A program made the translations under genes and the position numbers. Source: Pilatotrama ljubarskyi (lineage: Eukaryota > Basidiomycota > Agaricomycetes > Polyporales > Polyporaceae). From it: a stretch of DNA of 64,000 nucleotides. The stretch lies in NCBI GenBank assembly GCA_022385805.1, contig MU277672.1:850012-914011 (forward strand), written 5' to 3'. The notes beneath the pieces are model-generated. The model had not been told where the DNA came from, ran no database searches, and worked only from the letters and a program-made list of their open reading frames with translations. The stretch's first letter is position 1. Each line of letters starts with the position of its first letter. Positions 11,903 through 22,736 of this stretch are shown here, in pieces.

Positions 11903-12949
11903 AGTCGTCGATGCCCATCTATCGGCCGCTATCCCATCCTCGTCTCCCGTCGGCTGTCTTTGGAATCGTTCACCCGCATCATCGTCGCATTCAAACATCA
12001 ACGCATCGCATCCATCTATCCCACTTTCCCATGCACATCTTTTTATTGGCCACAGCAGCCCTCACGAAGCCATCGCCACATACGTGTACGGCCACGACGC
12101 CACGAAGCCTTCGATCTGTCACACCACCGTTCCATCTTTCCCATCTCCATCTGCAAGATCTCGAGCCTCTCAAGTGCTGATGTCTCCCTGCTATCTTACC
12201 GATGGACATCGTTGCGTCATGCGTTTAATCCCTTCCCGCCACCGTTGTGGCGTCCTACGTATCCCTGCTGCTGAATTGACGTTCGGTCAGCGTTTCATCT
12301 ACGTTTGATTCTCTTCCTGTTTGTTCTCAACGAACATCACCCGTCCTCTTCATATATACGCAACGCTTCGCAACGTCTCTTCAGTTACTCCTCTCTACTC
12401 TGCAGTCTCCTCTACTCCTCGTCTTTATTGCCCCGCCCCGCGCTCTCGAACTGTCTCGTTTCGTTGTTCCTGTCGATATCGCTATTTGCTGCTGCTGTTT
12501 ACGAGTTTCACGTATTAATGTGCTAGCTGATGATGTACGCATGTATCTGTATATCGTTGAACGAGTACGACTTGTCGTTTATAGAACGTAAAGCGCTTTT
12601 GAAGCAGTGCTTTACCGTCCTGGTCTCTCCGCCGAGACCCTGATACATAATCCACTGTCCGACTCGGAGCGCCAGTGAGAATAGGTTCTGCACCGGCCTC
12701 TGTCCAATGGCCGAAACAGAGCCACGTATCGTGCGCGCGGTAATATAGGATGCAGATATATCGCCGACCATGCGTCTCACACAGCGGCCTCAGACGAGGT
12801 CTGTTCCCACTTTGTGACTCACGCCATTCACCCGTACTTGGCGATCGTGGACTCGGACGACACTCGCGCCCTCAGAATCAAGGCTACACAGCCATATATC
12901 CAGCTTCCTTCCTTCCCACCACGACGATCTCCCCTCTTCGACCTCGACG
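11903..12949. other. Intergenic: 3' region of the unknown gene and SER1 promoter
   Basis: This 1.05 kb contains no convincing gene. The left half (about 12300-12500) is strongly pyrimidine-rich. The right end holds the SER1 upstream region with a perfect TGACTCA element, listed separately. Confidence 0.4.
12815..12821 (+). promoter_or_regulatory. Gcn4/CPC1-type element TGACTCA upstream of SER1
   Basis: A perfect TGACTCA lies 135 bp before the SER1 start codon. This heptamer is the binding site of Gcn4/CPC1/CpcA, the activator of general amino-acid control in fungi. SER1 is an amino-acid biosynthesis gene, so the placement makes functional sense. Occupancy is inferred. Confidence 0.6.
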
Positions 12950-14298
12950 ATGAGCTCTGACCACGGCAGGGTGATCAACTTCGGCGCAGGCCCGTCCGCG
13001 CTCCCACTGTCTGTGCTCGAGGAGGCGCAGCAGGGCCTACTCAATTTCCAGGGGACCGGGATGGGCATCGCGGAGATCTCGCACCGCTCGAAGGAGTTCC
13101 AGGCGTTCCTCGACGAGTTCGAGCGCAACATCCGCACGCAGCTCGACGTGCCGCCGACGCACCGCATCCTTTTCACACAGGGCGGCGGCACGGGCCAGTT
13201 CTCCGCTGTCGTGCTCAACCTCCTCGCGCGCCACCGCCTCCTTCGCCCGCAGGCGACCGCAGAGGAGACCGTGCTCGACTACGTCGTGACGGGCTCGTGG
13301 AGCAAGAAGGCGGCGGAGGAGGCGCGCCGGCTTGCGCAGGGCACGGCGACGGTGCGCACGGTCGTCGACGCGCGCGTGTACTCGAAGGACGGCAAGTCGT
13401 TCGACAACATCCCCCCGCACGCCGAGTTCGCGTTCTCGGACGAGCCCGCGCTGATCTACTACTGCGAGAACGAGACCGTCGACGGCGTCGAGTTCTCGCA
13501 CGACCCGCAGAGCCCCGCGTCCTTCCCGTTCCACCTCCTCAGGCAGGACAAGCTCGTGCCGCTCGTCGCGGACTACTCCTCGTCGTTCATGTGCCGCCCG
13601 ATCCCCCACCTTGCGGACCACGCCGTCATCTACGCCGGCGCGCAGAAGAACATTGGGCCGGCTGGCCTTACCATCCTGATCGTCCGGGAGGATTGCATTG
13701 TGGACGTCGATGCCGCTGCGAAGCTCGGCGCGACACCGGTCCCCCTCATCCTCTCTTACAAGACGCTCGCGGACTCTGGTAGTTTGTACAACACCCCTTC
13801 AGTGCTCGCGATCTACATGGCGGGCCTGGTGCTTCAACGCATGAAGCAGAACGCCGGTCTCGCTTTCTACGAGGAGGTCAACAGGCGCAAAGCGAAGAAG
13901 CTCTATGCTGCGATCCACGACGGTGAGCAAAAGGGAGTATTCAGGAGGAAGGTGCAGCAGGGTTCGGAGAGCTGGATGAACGCCGTCTTCGAAGTCCTCG
14001 GCGAGGGGGCGGAGAAGAAATTCCTGGACGGTGCGGAGTTGCAGGGCATGAAGGGCCTCAAGGGTCACAGGTAAGCACTACGCCCCGTACCGTTTCCAGG
14101 CTTTGGTTCGCTGACAAGACATGCATAGGTCTGTCGGAGGTCGGCCGTCTGCGCTTCAGGGTTCCCGTGTCTCTACTCACAACAATTCCAGGCATCCGAG
14201 TGTCGCTGTACAACGCGATCACCGAACAAGAGGTCGACAAACTGATCGCCTACATGACCCAATTCATGGCGGAATCTGTAAGCAAAGAGGCAGCGTAG
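12950..14298 (+). CDS. SER1: Phosphoserine aminotransferase (serine biosynthesis)
   Basis: Exons 12950-14070, 14129-14139 and 14192-14298 encode 412 residues. The enzyme converts 3-phosphohydroxypyruvate plus glutamate to phosphoserine with PLP. The N-terminal signature is NFGAGPSALPLSVLEEAQ, then GMGIAEISHRSKEF and the cofactor-phosphate loop FTQGGGTGQF. The PLP-lysine region YAGAQKNIGPAGLTI contains the Schiff-base Lys. The C-terminus reads GLKGHRSVGGIRVSLYNAIT only if an 11-nt microexon (14129-14139) is included between introns of 58 and 52 nt; skipping it breaks the frame. Most of the protein is one long first exon, with all introns near the 3' end. A general-control element lies upstream, and a tRNA-Ser gene follows 115 bp downstream. 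Confidence 0.95.
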
Positions 14299-14413
14299 GC
14301 AGTGAAGACGGTGACAAGAGAGCCATAGACGTTCAAGTTTTACGACTCTGTAGTATTCGGACCATTCCTGCTGCAGTTTACATATTGAACGTTTTAGAAG
14401 CGTCATGTTGTAA

Positions 14414-14507
14414 GTCACTTTGCCGGAGTGGTTAACGGGATCGCCTGCTATTTATGGCTGCTAGCGGTTGGGCTTTGCCCGCGAGTGTTCGAATCGCTCA
14501 GGTGACG
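14414..14507 (+). tRNA. tRNA-Ser(GCU) with a 12-nt intron
   Basis: A complete cloverleaf can be folded. Acceptor stem GTCACTT pairs with AGGTGAC. The D arm is CCG-GAGTGGTTAA-CGG, and the anticodon stem ATCGC/GCGGT includes one T-G pair. There is a long class II variable arm (GGGC/GCCC) and a T arm GAGTG-TTCGAAT-CGCTC, with discriminator G. The anticodon GCT is at 14447-14449, followed by A37 and a 12-nt intron (14451-14462) at the canonical 37/38 position. Mature length is 82 nt, normal for tRNA-Ser. It decodes AGC/AGU. Confidence 0.92.
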
Positions 14508-14508
14508 C

Positions 14509-14514
14509 TTTTTT
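14509..14514 (+). terminator. RNA polymerase III terminator (T6) of tRNA-Ser(GCU)
   Basis: A run of six T residues begins two bases after the tRNA discriminator, as expected for Pol III termination. Confidence 0.8.
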
Positions 14515-14829
14515 GTTCCGAAAGGCAACACAAGTGGCGACTTTGTGGGTCCACCGATGCAGCGCCACCGGCCAATTCGGAGGCTGGCAGGTCTCCATAT
14601 ACAGTACCTCTAGACCTCAGTGTTGGTGATGGCGATATCCGTGTCGTTTGCCCATTCCATGACATGTCCGGCTACGTTGGACATCGCGCTAAACCCGCAC
14701 TGTACTTGGGTGCCTCCCTCTTTTGACAGGTCAATTGACGTTTTATTTATTGTCCCCGTTCCGTGTGCTACGTAGCTGTGTCGACCATGCCATGCTCAAC
14801 GGAGTCATGTACGCACCGTGTCATCTACT
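14515..14829. other. Intergenic, convergent 3' ends
   Basis: Short spacer between the tRNA-Ser gene and the stop codon of the minus-strand hydrolase. No further gene is seen. Confidence 0.4.
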
Positions 14830-16067
14830 TCATCGTGCAGCATCCAAAGTGTCCGCGAGGACCCTACCCATCTCCTTCGTTGCATCGAGGCATTCGTCGC
14901 TCCATGGACCGAACTGAAGAAATCCGTGGGTCAAGTCGGGGTGGTGCGTCCAATGGACGGCGTTGCCCGCCTTCTGCAGTTTATGGGCATATCCAACGCC
15001 TACGTCACGCAGGGGGTCAAAGCCGGCGGTGAAAATCAAGGCGGGCGGTACGTTTCGTAGAGATTCGAGCTCCTGCATTCCAGGAGACCTGAATCGTGCC
15101 CCAGGAAGATGAGTTCAGAACAAGGATGCGCGCATACACATGCACGTACACGTAGCGCGTCGCCGGCGGTACACCACGCGGCAGGTAATGGTCCGCAAAC
15201 GAGAATACGCCGTTCGCTTCCAGGTAGAGACCAGTGTTGTTCTCCTGACAAGCCTTGGTGTCAAAGGGCAGGCGTGCTTCAGGATAGATTAGCAATCGAG
15301 CCGCTATTTGCACGTCAGAGTCGTGCTTCCGGTTCACACGAGTTCTGGCGTGGACGAACCGATGTTCTTTTGTCCATCGTCACGCCTTCGGAGAGCCAAG
15401 GCAGCGGTCATGTTTCCGCCGGCACTGTCCCCACCCCCTGCGACCTTGTCAGGGTGTACGCCGCGCCTCTTCCCCTCCAGACCTTGGGCCCAGTCGACGA
15501 CGGCAGAGTATTCGTCGAGCTGGGTCGGGTAGCGGTACTCCGGCGCGAGATGATACTCGACAGCATACACTTGACAGCCCGAGGCTTCGGCGAGGACACG
15601 AAGCCCATGTTCGAAGTCGTCCACACATCCTAGATCGTGTGAGCAGCTCGTTCATTAGGCAGACCCTGCGAGCTTACCGACAGTGTACCCTCCTGCGACG
15701 CAATGCGTATCCGTAAGTCCTCAATTCATCACCGCAGGATATACTACTGACCGCCGTGCATGTATACGAGGGCACTTGCTTCGCCTTTTTTCCTGCGTTC
15801 TTCACCGCTGCTGGGATAGAATATTCGGACAGCGATGGTGCCGTACTTGGTCCTCACAGCGGTGAACTCGACGTTCTCAATCGGTGCTTTGGCTCTTGCT
15901 TCCTCAGAGAGGTTGTGCCAACCAAGGATCTCGGTATGGTGTCGCCGCTCCTCCTGGTAAGCTTCCACGCCACCTAGGTGCAGGTCGGCGGTAGGCCCAT
16001 TAGAGAGAAGCTGCTTCACAGAGGGCGCGAGCGTAGTGCGGTTGCCAAGAGTCGGGATGGAGGACAT
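14830..16067 (-). CDS. Alpha/beta hydrolase (HSL/acetylesterase-type)
   Basis: A multi-exon minus-strand gene of about 350 codons starting MSSIPTLGNRTTLAP at 16067. It has the hormone-sensitive-lipase family signatures in order: the oxyanion-hole motif YMHGG (an intron follows), the pair YHLAPEYRYPTQLDEY, the nucleophile elbow GGGDSAGGN, the block LLIYPEARLPFDT, the acidic catalytic position in FDPLRDVG, and the catalytic His in DLTHGF. All triad positions are intact, so an active carboxylesterase or lipase is expected. No signal peptide or membrane segment is visible, suggesting a cytosolic enzyme. One donor (GTTCGT, near residue 230) is weak but its use restores the LLIYPEA block. The substrate is unknown. 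A second, membrane-anchored member of the broad family lies at 46140. Confidence 0.85.
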
Positions 16068-16409
16068 GATGGCGGGACTCTGGACAAAGAGCTGAGAACG
16101 AACCTGCCGCGATTGGCCTTCTTATGGAGACCTCGCCAACGTGAAGAGTGGAATAGTGCTCGAGATATCTACGTCATGCCCGTCATCGACATAGACCAAA
16201 TTAGCCTAAGTAGGAGCACAAGATCGTAGACAAGTGAGGCTGACCTCAAGAGGATGTTGCCTGATTAGAGAATGGAAGCCTTCATCTCAACGGGACGCTT
16301 GCGCCGAGCCAATAGTACTATGCCTTCCAGTGCTATACCGCTCGTATATATAGTACACCCTAGTCTAACAAGTCAACCTGTCCGATGTCATAGCGTACAA
16401 ACAATGAGT
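16068..16409. other. Intergenic: hydrolase promoter / 3' end of the TBC gene
   Basis: A 342 bp spacer between two minus-strand genes. A TATATATAG string near 16347 lies about 280 bp upstream of the hydrolase start, so it could belong to its promoter or leader region. No ORF of interest. Confidence 0.4.
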
Positions 16410-19400
16410 CTACTGCCCCGCCCTCAACAGCTCTCTTAAATCCTCGCTGATTATCGCTCGCTTCGTCGGCGCTGGAGTGCTAGCAGGAGGCACGCTGACG
16501 CTGTCATTGCGCCGTCGTCTGAGATTCCTCTCGGAGGGAGCGCTCTCTGCGTCCCTCCGATCGAAATCAGCGACGACTTGCGAGAACGAGAGGAACAGGA
16601 CCTCCGCTTGCGCGAGCGTGCTGTCCAGCTCGATGGACATGCTCAGCTCGTTGCAATACTGTAATGAGTGTGAGATGCAGATGTGTCCACTAGTTCGTGT
16701 GAAACGTACCTTCAAGATCTCGTCGAACTAGTCAGGGGCGGTCAGTCATGACTGATGAATCACCTTTGAGGCAGATCGACACACCTCAACGAGATATCGT
16801 AGAATGACATCCCGGTGGGACTCGAGCACAGCAAGGGCGACGAAGAGCACGAATTGCGTGCTATAATAGTCCGTCCAGAGTACTTCCCACAGCCGAAGGA
16901 CGTCTTCGAACGGAAACTCCCGCTTGAACGCGATGAGAATCCATCTGATGGACGTGTCAGAAGAGGCCCTGGCATACACGGTTATCGCCACGAGAAGCGT
17001 ACCGGAAACAGAAAAACAAATTCAACCCGTCGGTTTTCTCTGTCATACCGGCGGTAAGTCGACATGTCCTTCATAGATAGTTGCAGATTCTTACCGAAAT
17101 GGCGGTACAATTCAGGGTCCATGACTGATATCAGTTGTTGCAGGGTGGAAAGTTGCTTCTTCATCCCGCTCTGATCCCGGAGAAAATTTTGCTTCTGCGA
17201 CATCCATCAACCGACCGAACGGTGGGATACAGGTTGCTGATGCGTACCATCCGTTCCATGATCTTCACGAAACACCAGAAGGTCATCTCCTCGTCGCCGT
17301 CCATAACGACGTAAACAGGGGCGCAGAGGTCGGACATGCCCTGCACATAGCCTTCACGGGGAGGTCAGTCCATTGGCCTGGTGCTACTTGAGTGGAATCG
17401 GACACACCAAGCTCTTTTTCGTAGAAATTGTACGTCAGAAGAATACTAGCGAGCCGCTCAATGTGCTCGTTACTGGGAGCCTGCGCGCCGATGTCTCCCA
17501 GCTGCGGCGAGATCGTAGAGTATCGCATGTGCATGCCTTTCTCATTCTGTGTGTCGTCCGTGGAAGGAGTCGTCTGCGCGAAGAGGGGCTGAGAGCGATC
17601 TGTTCTTCGGCAGTCGACATCGATGCGATGTCGTTCCTTCAATAGTTCGTGAGCTATGTCTGCATGAGAACGAAGAAAAAAAAAATACCTCAATAACGTC
17701 CTGTCGCTCAAATACTTCAGGAACACCCCACCATTCGTCTTTGAGCTGCCGATATCGGTCTCTGAGAAATTATTGGATCAGGCGTTGGACGCACGGGTTC
17801 AACTCGATATATCATACCGCTTCTCTTCCCAGTCATGCGTGCGCTTAGTTGCATCGCTGTTCCAATCATGCACGCCTAGCAGGAATGGCCATACTTCCTT
17901 GCGGATGGCAGGCTCGATCCCTCTGCGAAATATCTCTCTTCGCATCTCCTCCTTCCGGACCTTCGGTTGTCCATCTGTGTCAAACCAGCTTTTCCACAAC
18001 TTCTCATCCAACGGGTGCTTCGGGTCCCGGGACGACTTCGGCGTCGGCAGGTTTGTCGTAGACTGGAGCAGCTCGAATATGCCCAAGGAGGAATCCTCCT
18101 CTGCCAGATCGGAAGACCCAGCAGGAAGAGCTTGAGCTTCCCGTAACCGTGCTCGCTCACCCTCCTCCGCTACGATCCGCGCCCATCGAGCCAGATATAC
18201 TCTCGCGCTTTCGAACTCACCAACACCACCCTTCTCGACCCAGCTGCCCCATTCCAGGTCGCCGTTGGCGTTGACAAGACTCTTGACTGGGTCCGGCAGA
18301 TGAGGTATGATAGGCTTAGCTAAAGGATGCGAGAGTATCTGCTGTGCTGCATGAGCTGCATGTCGTGTGATGTGAGAGAACGATTGCAAGAGCGCCATTC
18401 GGGCCGGTGAGGTGGAAGCGGACGAAGATGAGACTGGAGAGAGCGACTTGTGGAGGATGGAAGACCGCTCGGAGTAGGGGTTTGCCGCTGATGTCGAGAG
18501 AGGTCTGGGGCGGCGGTGCGCGGGGACAGGAGAATGTGAGTTCGCATAGGAACTCTGAGCTAGAATGTCGTCAACAGCGTCATCTGCAAAGAGAAGGGTC
18601 GAATGCGTCTCAATGTCTTCTCGAGATGGGTCAACCAGATAGAGATTCGACTGCAAGGACGACCGTAAGATGTGACAGTAGGACCGCAGCTTGGCTAGGA
18701 GGTCTTCACCGCCCCAAGTGCTGCTCTTGGGGGCCGATTCTGACGGAGGGGGTGGATAGGACATGGGTCGCGGCTCGATGGGAGACTTCGCGGGCACAGT
18801 GAATGAACGAGATTCGTCATCATGGAAGTGAAGCGTAGGCAGGGTCGAACCGCTGATCAAGTTTATGGCGATAGAACCATCTGTAATCCAGACAGAAGAC
18901 GTGTTAGACAGGACCAGATAGGTGACGCGAAGACCTACACCACGAGGACAGAGAAGGAGGGTTGACGATGAGGGAGTATATCGAGGTGAGAGGGACCGAG
19001 AATGCATAAGACTCGGGTCTCTGGACGGGAAGGTCAATGAGGACGGCATCTGTCAGGAAATGAGCACCAGCCACATAAACGGAGAGCTTGCACTGACCGT
19101 CGTCTTCGTCGTCCGAGACAGCATGTTCCTCAACCTTCACAAACTTGTCCCACTCCGTCGGGCCCTTCTCGTTCAGTAGGGACTCTGGGATCCAAGCTAA
19201 GAGGTACACAGGCTGGACTGCCTCCTGCTGTGATTGTTACTCGACGATCGCTTGTGGATTACCACCGACTGACCTTCTTGACCAATGCAACGAATCCAGG
19301 TATATTATCACGCGCATATGCGGTTGGGTTGACGTACACCTTCGACTTGCTGTATATCAGCCTGTATTTGCTGTCGTCCGAGACGTCCCCTGGAGATCCA

Positions 19401-19567
19401 GACGCCGCAAGGGCTTCTTGGGAGCTAAGGTCACTGTGCTTGATCTCGACCATGGAGTCCACCTGCCGGAATTGTGTTAGGTATATGCCTAATCTCAATA
19501 GCAATGCACTCACAGATATCGTAGAGAGTGTTCCGTCGAAAGCAGGAGGTTGCGGGGATCCGCCCAT
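16410..19567 (-). CDS. GYP7: TBC-domain Rab GTPase-activating protein, Gyp7/TBC1D15 type
   Basis: The start at 19567 gives MGGSPQPPAFDGTLSTIS, spliced to VDSMVEIKHSDL. The N-terminal half (about residues 1-450) resembles the Gyp7/TBC1D15 regulatory region, with NPPSL and a Ser-rich linker. The TBC domain then shows motif A (IRKEVWPFLLGVHDW), motif B with the arginine finger (IDVDCRRTD) and motif C with the glutamine finger (YVQGMSDL). The second half has FFCFRWILIAFKREF, WEVLWTDY and LRYLVEFDEILKYCNELS. Both catalytic fingers are present, so GAP activity towards a Ypt7/Rab7-like GTPase is expected by homology (vacuole/endosome traffic). The gene has about seven or more small introns; the first (19463-19513, 51 nt) is a multiple of three without stops. 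It is head-to-head with eS21. Confidence 0.88.
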
Positions 19568-19850
19568 CAGAGCAACATGAGTGTATATAACGCGGTCGAG
19601 GCTGCGCCAGTGCGCTCCCCGCACGCTTGGGCGTCTCTGGCTGCGCCGCGGGCGCTAGACGCGAGTAGCCCGCGCGTCATAACTGCGCGTCACGTGCTGG
19701 GTGGCCGGCCCAGAGCAGTCCGAACGTGGAAGAGGAGCCAAAGCTGACCAAACAGAAACCTGCAACTGTACAGTTTCTAACCTTACGCTTCCTGCATACC
19801 GCCACTAACCCCCGCCGCCGCCCCGCGCACCAAAAGTCCACTTTCTAGCC

Positions 19851-20297
19851 ATGGAGAACGATCAGGTGCGTTTCTGTACTGCACGTAGCTATGCTGGAGA
19901 AAAATCTGATCAATTTTGGACCATTTGTAGGGTATCCTCGTCGACCTTTACGTCCCACGCAAGTGCGCGGCGACCAGTGAGCATTCAGAAATATTCTACG
20001 GCAGGGGTGCCAAAACATGCTGAACATCTCGCATCAATAGACCGCCTCATCACCTCCAAGGACCACGCTTCTGTCCAGATCAGCGTTGTTGATGTCGATG
20101 CGGACGGCCGGGCACTCCCCACCTCCACCACCTTCGCGCTCTGCGGTCAGGTCCGGGCTATGGGCGAGAGCGACGACTCCCTGAACCGTCTTGCGACGAA
20201 GGCCGGTTGTGAGTAATATAATTTGCTTTGGAGCTGTTCTGGTGTTTATAGCTGCGATTTTACAGTGCTCCGGAATGTATGGTCGTACCAGAAGTAA
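19851..20297 (+). CDS. RPS21: 40S ribosomal protein eS21
   Basis: Four exons (19851-19865, 19931-19976, 20041-20208, 20266-20297) encode 86 residues, matching the usual 83-87. The sequence opens MENDQ, then GILVDLYVPRKCAAT, NRLITSKDHASVQISVVD, the block GESDDSLNRLATKAG, and ends LLRNVWSYQK. Every junction restores a conserved eS21 segment, so the model is firm. The first exon has only five codons, and early introns near the ATG are common in fungal ribosomal-protein genes. It is divergent from the Gyp7-like gene and convergent with the PAP2 gene. Confidence 0.95.
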
Positions 20298-20583
20298 TCT
20301 CGCTTTCCTGGAGTTGCTCTTGTCGTTGTATCTGTCGTTCTATCATCATCTCGCATTGCTGGCCACCGGCATCTGTAAAAGAGACAATCCGGTCTGCTTT
20401 CTGGCACGCTCTCGCCACACATCGGAAACAGTCGCCGGTCGACCGAACTCGGCTGCCTTACCTTAAAACGACGAGTTCCTCACGACACCATGCAAGAGAC
20501 GACTGTGATGGTAGATTCGATACCAGCCGCGAAGGTGCTCTGGATGATTGAGCCCGATCCTAGATTACTCCTGAATTGCACTA

Positions 20584-22294
20584 CTACACTGGGGAATGAT
20601 CTTGCGGCAGCTCGCGCCACGCCTCCTTCCTTGAATCAGTCTCGTTTGTAGACGTCGTGGGATGCGTCGCTGTTTCGGTAGCCGTCTCTTCGTCTCCTAC
20701 GCTAGGCCGGTCGGAGTAGCGTCTCTCAGGTCGCGGGCGCATCTCCCCACCACTTGTGAGTGAGACGTTAGCCAGCGCCGACGTATCCGACTCCTCCCGC
20801 GTATGCGTGGGTAGAACTTGTCCACCGCGTGTTGTACGGGGAGGGTATGGTTTGTGGCAGACTTCGGAGTGCAGCGGGGGGTAGTACTGGCGATACGAGA
20901 AGTACGCGGTCACGAGTCCGAGGAGGGATCCCGCGAGGACGTCGTGCCAGTGGTGGCGGTAGTCCATCGTACGGGAGATGGCGACAAGAGCAGCACCTGA
21001 TAGAGGGGTGAGGGCAAGCCATGCCTTCACCTGGTGGCCGAGGTACGTAAGCTAGGCGATGGGTACTGCAGAGTAGGGGCCAGAGACTTACCGTGTGTCC
21101 CCTTGTGTCAAACAAGTGTAGCTTCCCCGCAAGGTAAAGCGACAGGAAGCCCAGCCCGGCGAAGGATACTGCATGTCCGATAGATGAGCCGCTGCCGGAG
21201 AGGGTGCTTGATGAGACGTACAGCTCGAATGCCCGCTAGGGAAGCTCCTCCAACCGTCCTGAAGAGTATGTCTGTGTGTCTGAGTGCATATTTCTACAGT
21301 TGACAGCCCCAGCGGAGGATCAACTGCACCCGCTCTTGGGATGCATCGAGCAATGAGGTCTGATAACAAGTCATTGGTTGCGTCTCATCAGTGGGTAGGA
21401 GCACGTACCGGGGCGTGGCCTGCCCACCGTGATCTTCACGAATTGGGTGATACCGCCTGTGATCGACAGAGATAGAAGCACTTCCGCACTGTCAGACTGG
21501 AGATCACAGCTCTGTGGGTTAATACTCACGACCTAGCCAGCTGCTATGAAGATCCCACCACGAGCGTACCGTGAGGGCATTTATCAGCGGCTGCAATACA
21601 AGCGGTGCAACACCGCATATCATGTAGAGCGCGACCGGCTGAAGGTAGAGGAAATGAGTTCACGTATGACGCAGGACTAGGACCTAGCTCACCGGAACGC
21701 GCTCATGTTCAGTATAGCTGTGGTCACGTAGGTGCATGGATGAGGGGTCACAGTGTCAACGAGTAGGTTCCATGAAGTCTACTCACGTATGGAGCAACCT
21801 GTGAAGTGGCCCACTCAGCGAGGCTTAACCTGCAGTGAGGCGGAAGCGGACTCACGATGTATCGGTTAAGGAAAACTCTCTCTTGAACCCTTCGATATAC
21901 TCCAGGGCGTAAAATGCAGCACTACGGGTATCATTATTGCACGAGCTGAGAATATCATTTGGCAAACACTCACGCTAGTACTATACACACAATCCTACAT
22001 AGTTAGGAGGTGTCAGTAAGCCCTTCAGCGAGTCGTCTCGGAGGCGCCTGTCGAGCACCATAACTTAATCACTCACCAGTCCGGCGCATACGACAAGACC
22101 AAACTTGAACGTCTTCTCCCCCTTGGAAACATGGTCGAAGCTCGTTGGCTTGTATTCGGTTTTCCAGGCGTAGTGGTGGTCGTGTGAGTAGAAGGACTTG
22201 GAGTGCCAGAGATCTGACCGCGGGGACTGGGGTTGCTGAAAGGCAGCGGTTGCAGCGGATACTCTTCTGGATCGTGCAGACGGCGGTAGGACAT
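20584..22294 (-). CDS. PAP2-superfamily lipid phosphatase (diacylglycerol pyrophosphate phosphatase / LPP type), membrane protein
   Basis: The start at 22294 ([18 protein letters not shown]) opens a cytosolic Ser/Thr-rich tail. Transmembrane segments then come from small exons, including a 21-nt exon (21974-21994, IVCIVLA) and a 12-nt exon (21787-21798). TEHERVP and [11 protein letters not shown] follow. The three PAP2 active-site motifs are intact: KITVGRPRP (motif 1), SFPSGHSS (motif 2) and [16 protein letters not shown] (motif 3). The C-terminus is a long Ser/Thr/Glu-rich tail. The enzyme is expected to dephosphorylate phosphatidate, DGPP or related lipid phosphates in vacuole or ER membranes. 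A competing reading frame in exon 1 ([12 protein letters not shown]...) was rejected because only the MSYRR frame joins the 21-nt exon in phase. Confidence 0.85.
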
Positions 22295-22736
22295 CAACGT
22301 TCAGGACAAGACACTGCCTGCGCCATGAGTGCAAGGTAATGAGGTGGTAAGGGCAGTGTGCAAGACCCGCCCAGGATGTGCGCGCCGTCTTCGGCGCCTT
22401 GGCGGAACTCACATCGTCGGTTGTGGCGCAGCATGCATCTTTGAGTTCACCTTTGAGCTCGTCCGCAGCGACCGCAAGTCGGTATGTGCGTTGCCGATTG
22501 CAAGCGGTCCTCTTGTATCATGCTATGCGATTGTACTACAGCTCTTGGCATACGTGGACGTCCGATGTGCAAGCACAGCGGACATGATCATGATGTACTA
22601 CGTGCCAACACTGCACAGCCTTACAGCCTCCCCGCGGCCGCCTCAAGCTGCAGCTCGACGGAATGCTAGCAATCCACAGATGCACCTTGGTAAGTGGTGT
22701 TGACGGTCTGTGATCACACCATCCAAGAGCACTTAC

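Noticed and set aside
13037..13621. 194-codon minus-strand open frame
   Set aside because: Antisense shadow of SER1; Arg/Glu/Val-rich composition with no family resemblance.
22141..22412. Alternative PAP2 first exon (frame with [16 protein letters not shown])
   Set aside because: It looks protein-like but its end phase would put a non-matching frame or a stop in the next 21-nt exon; only the MSYRR frame connects to the membrane helix.
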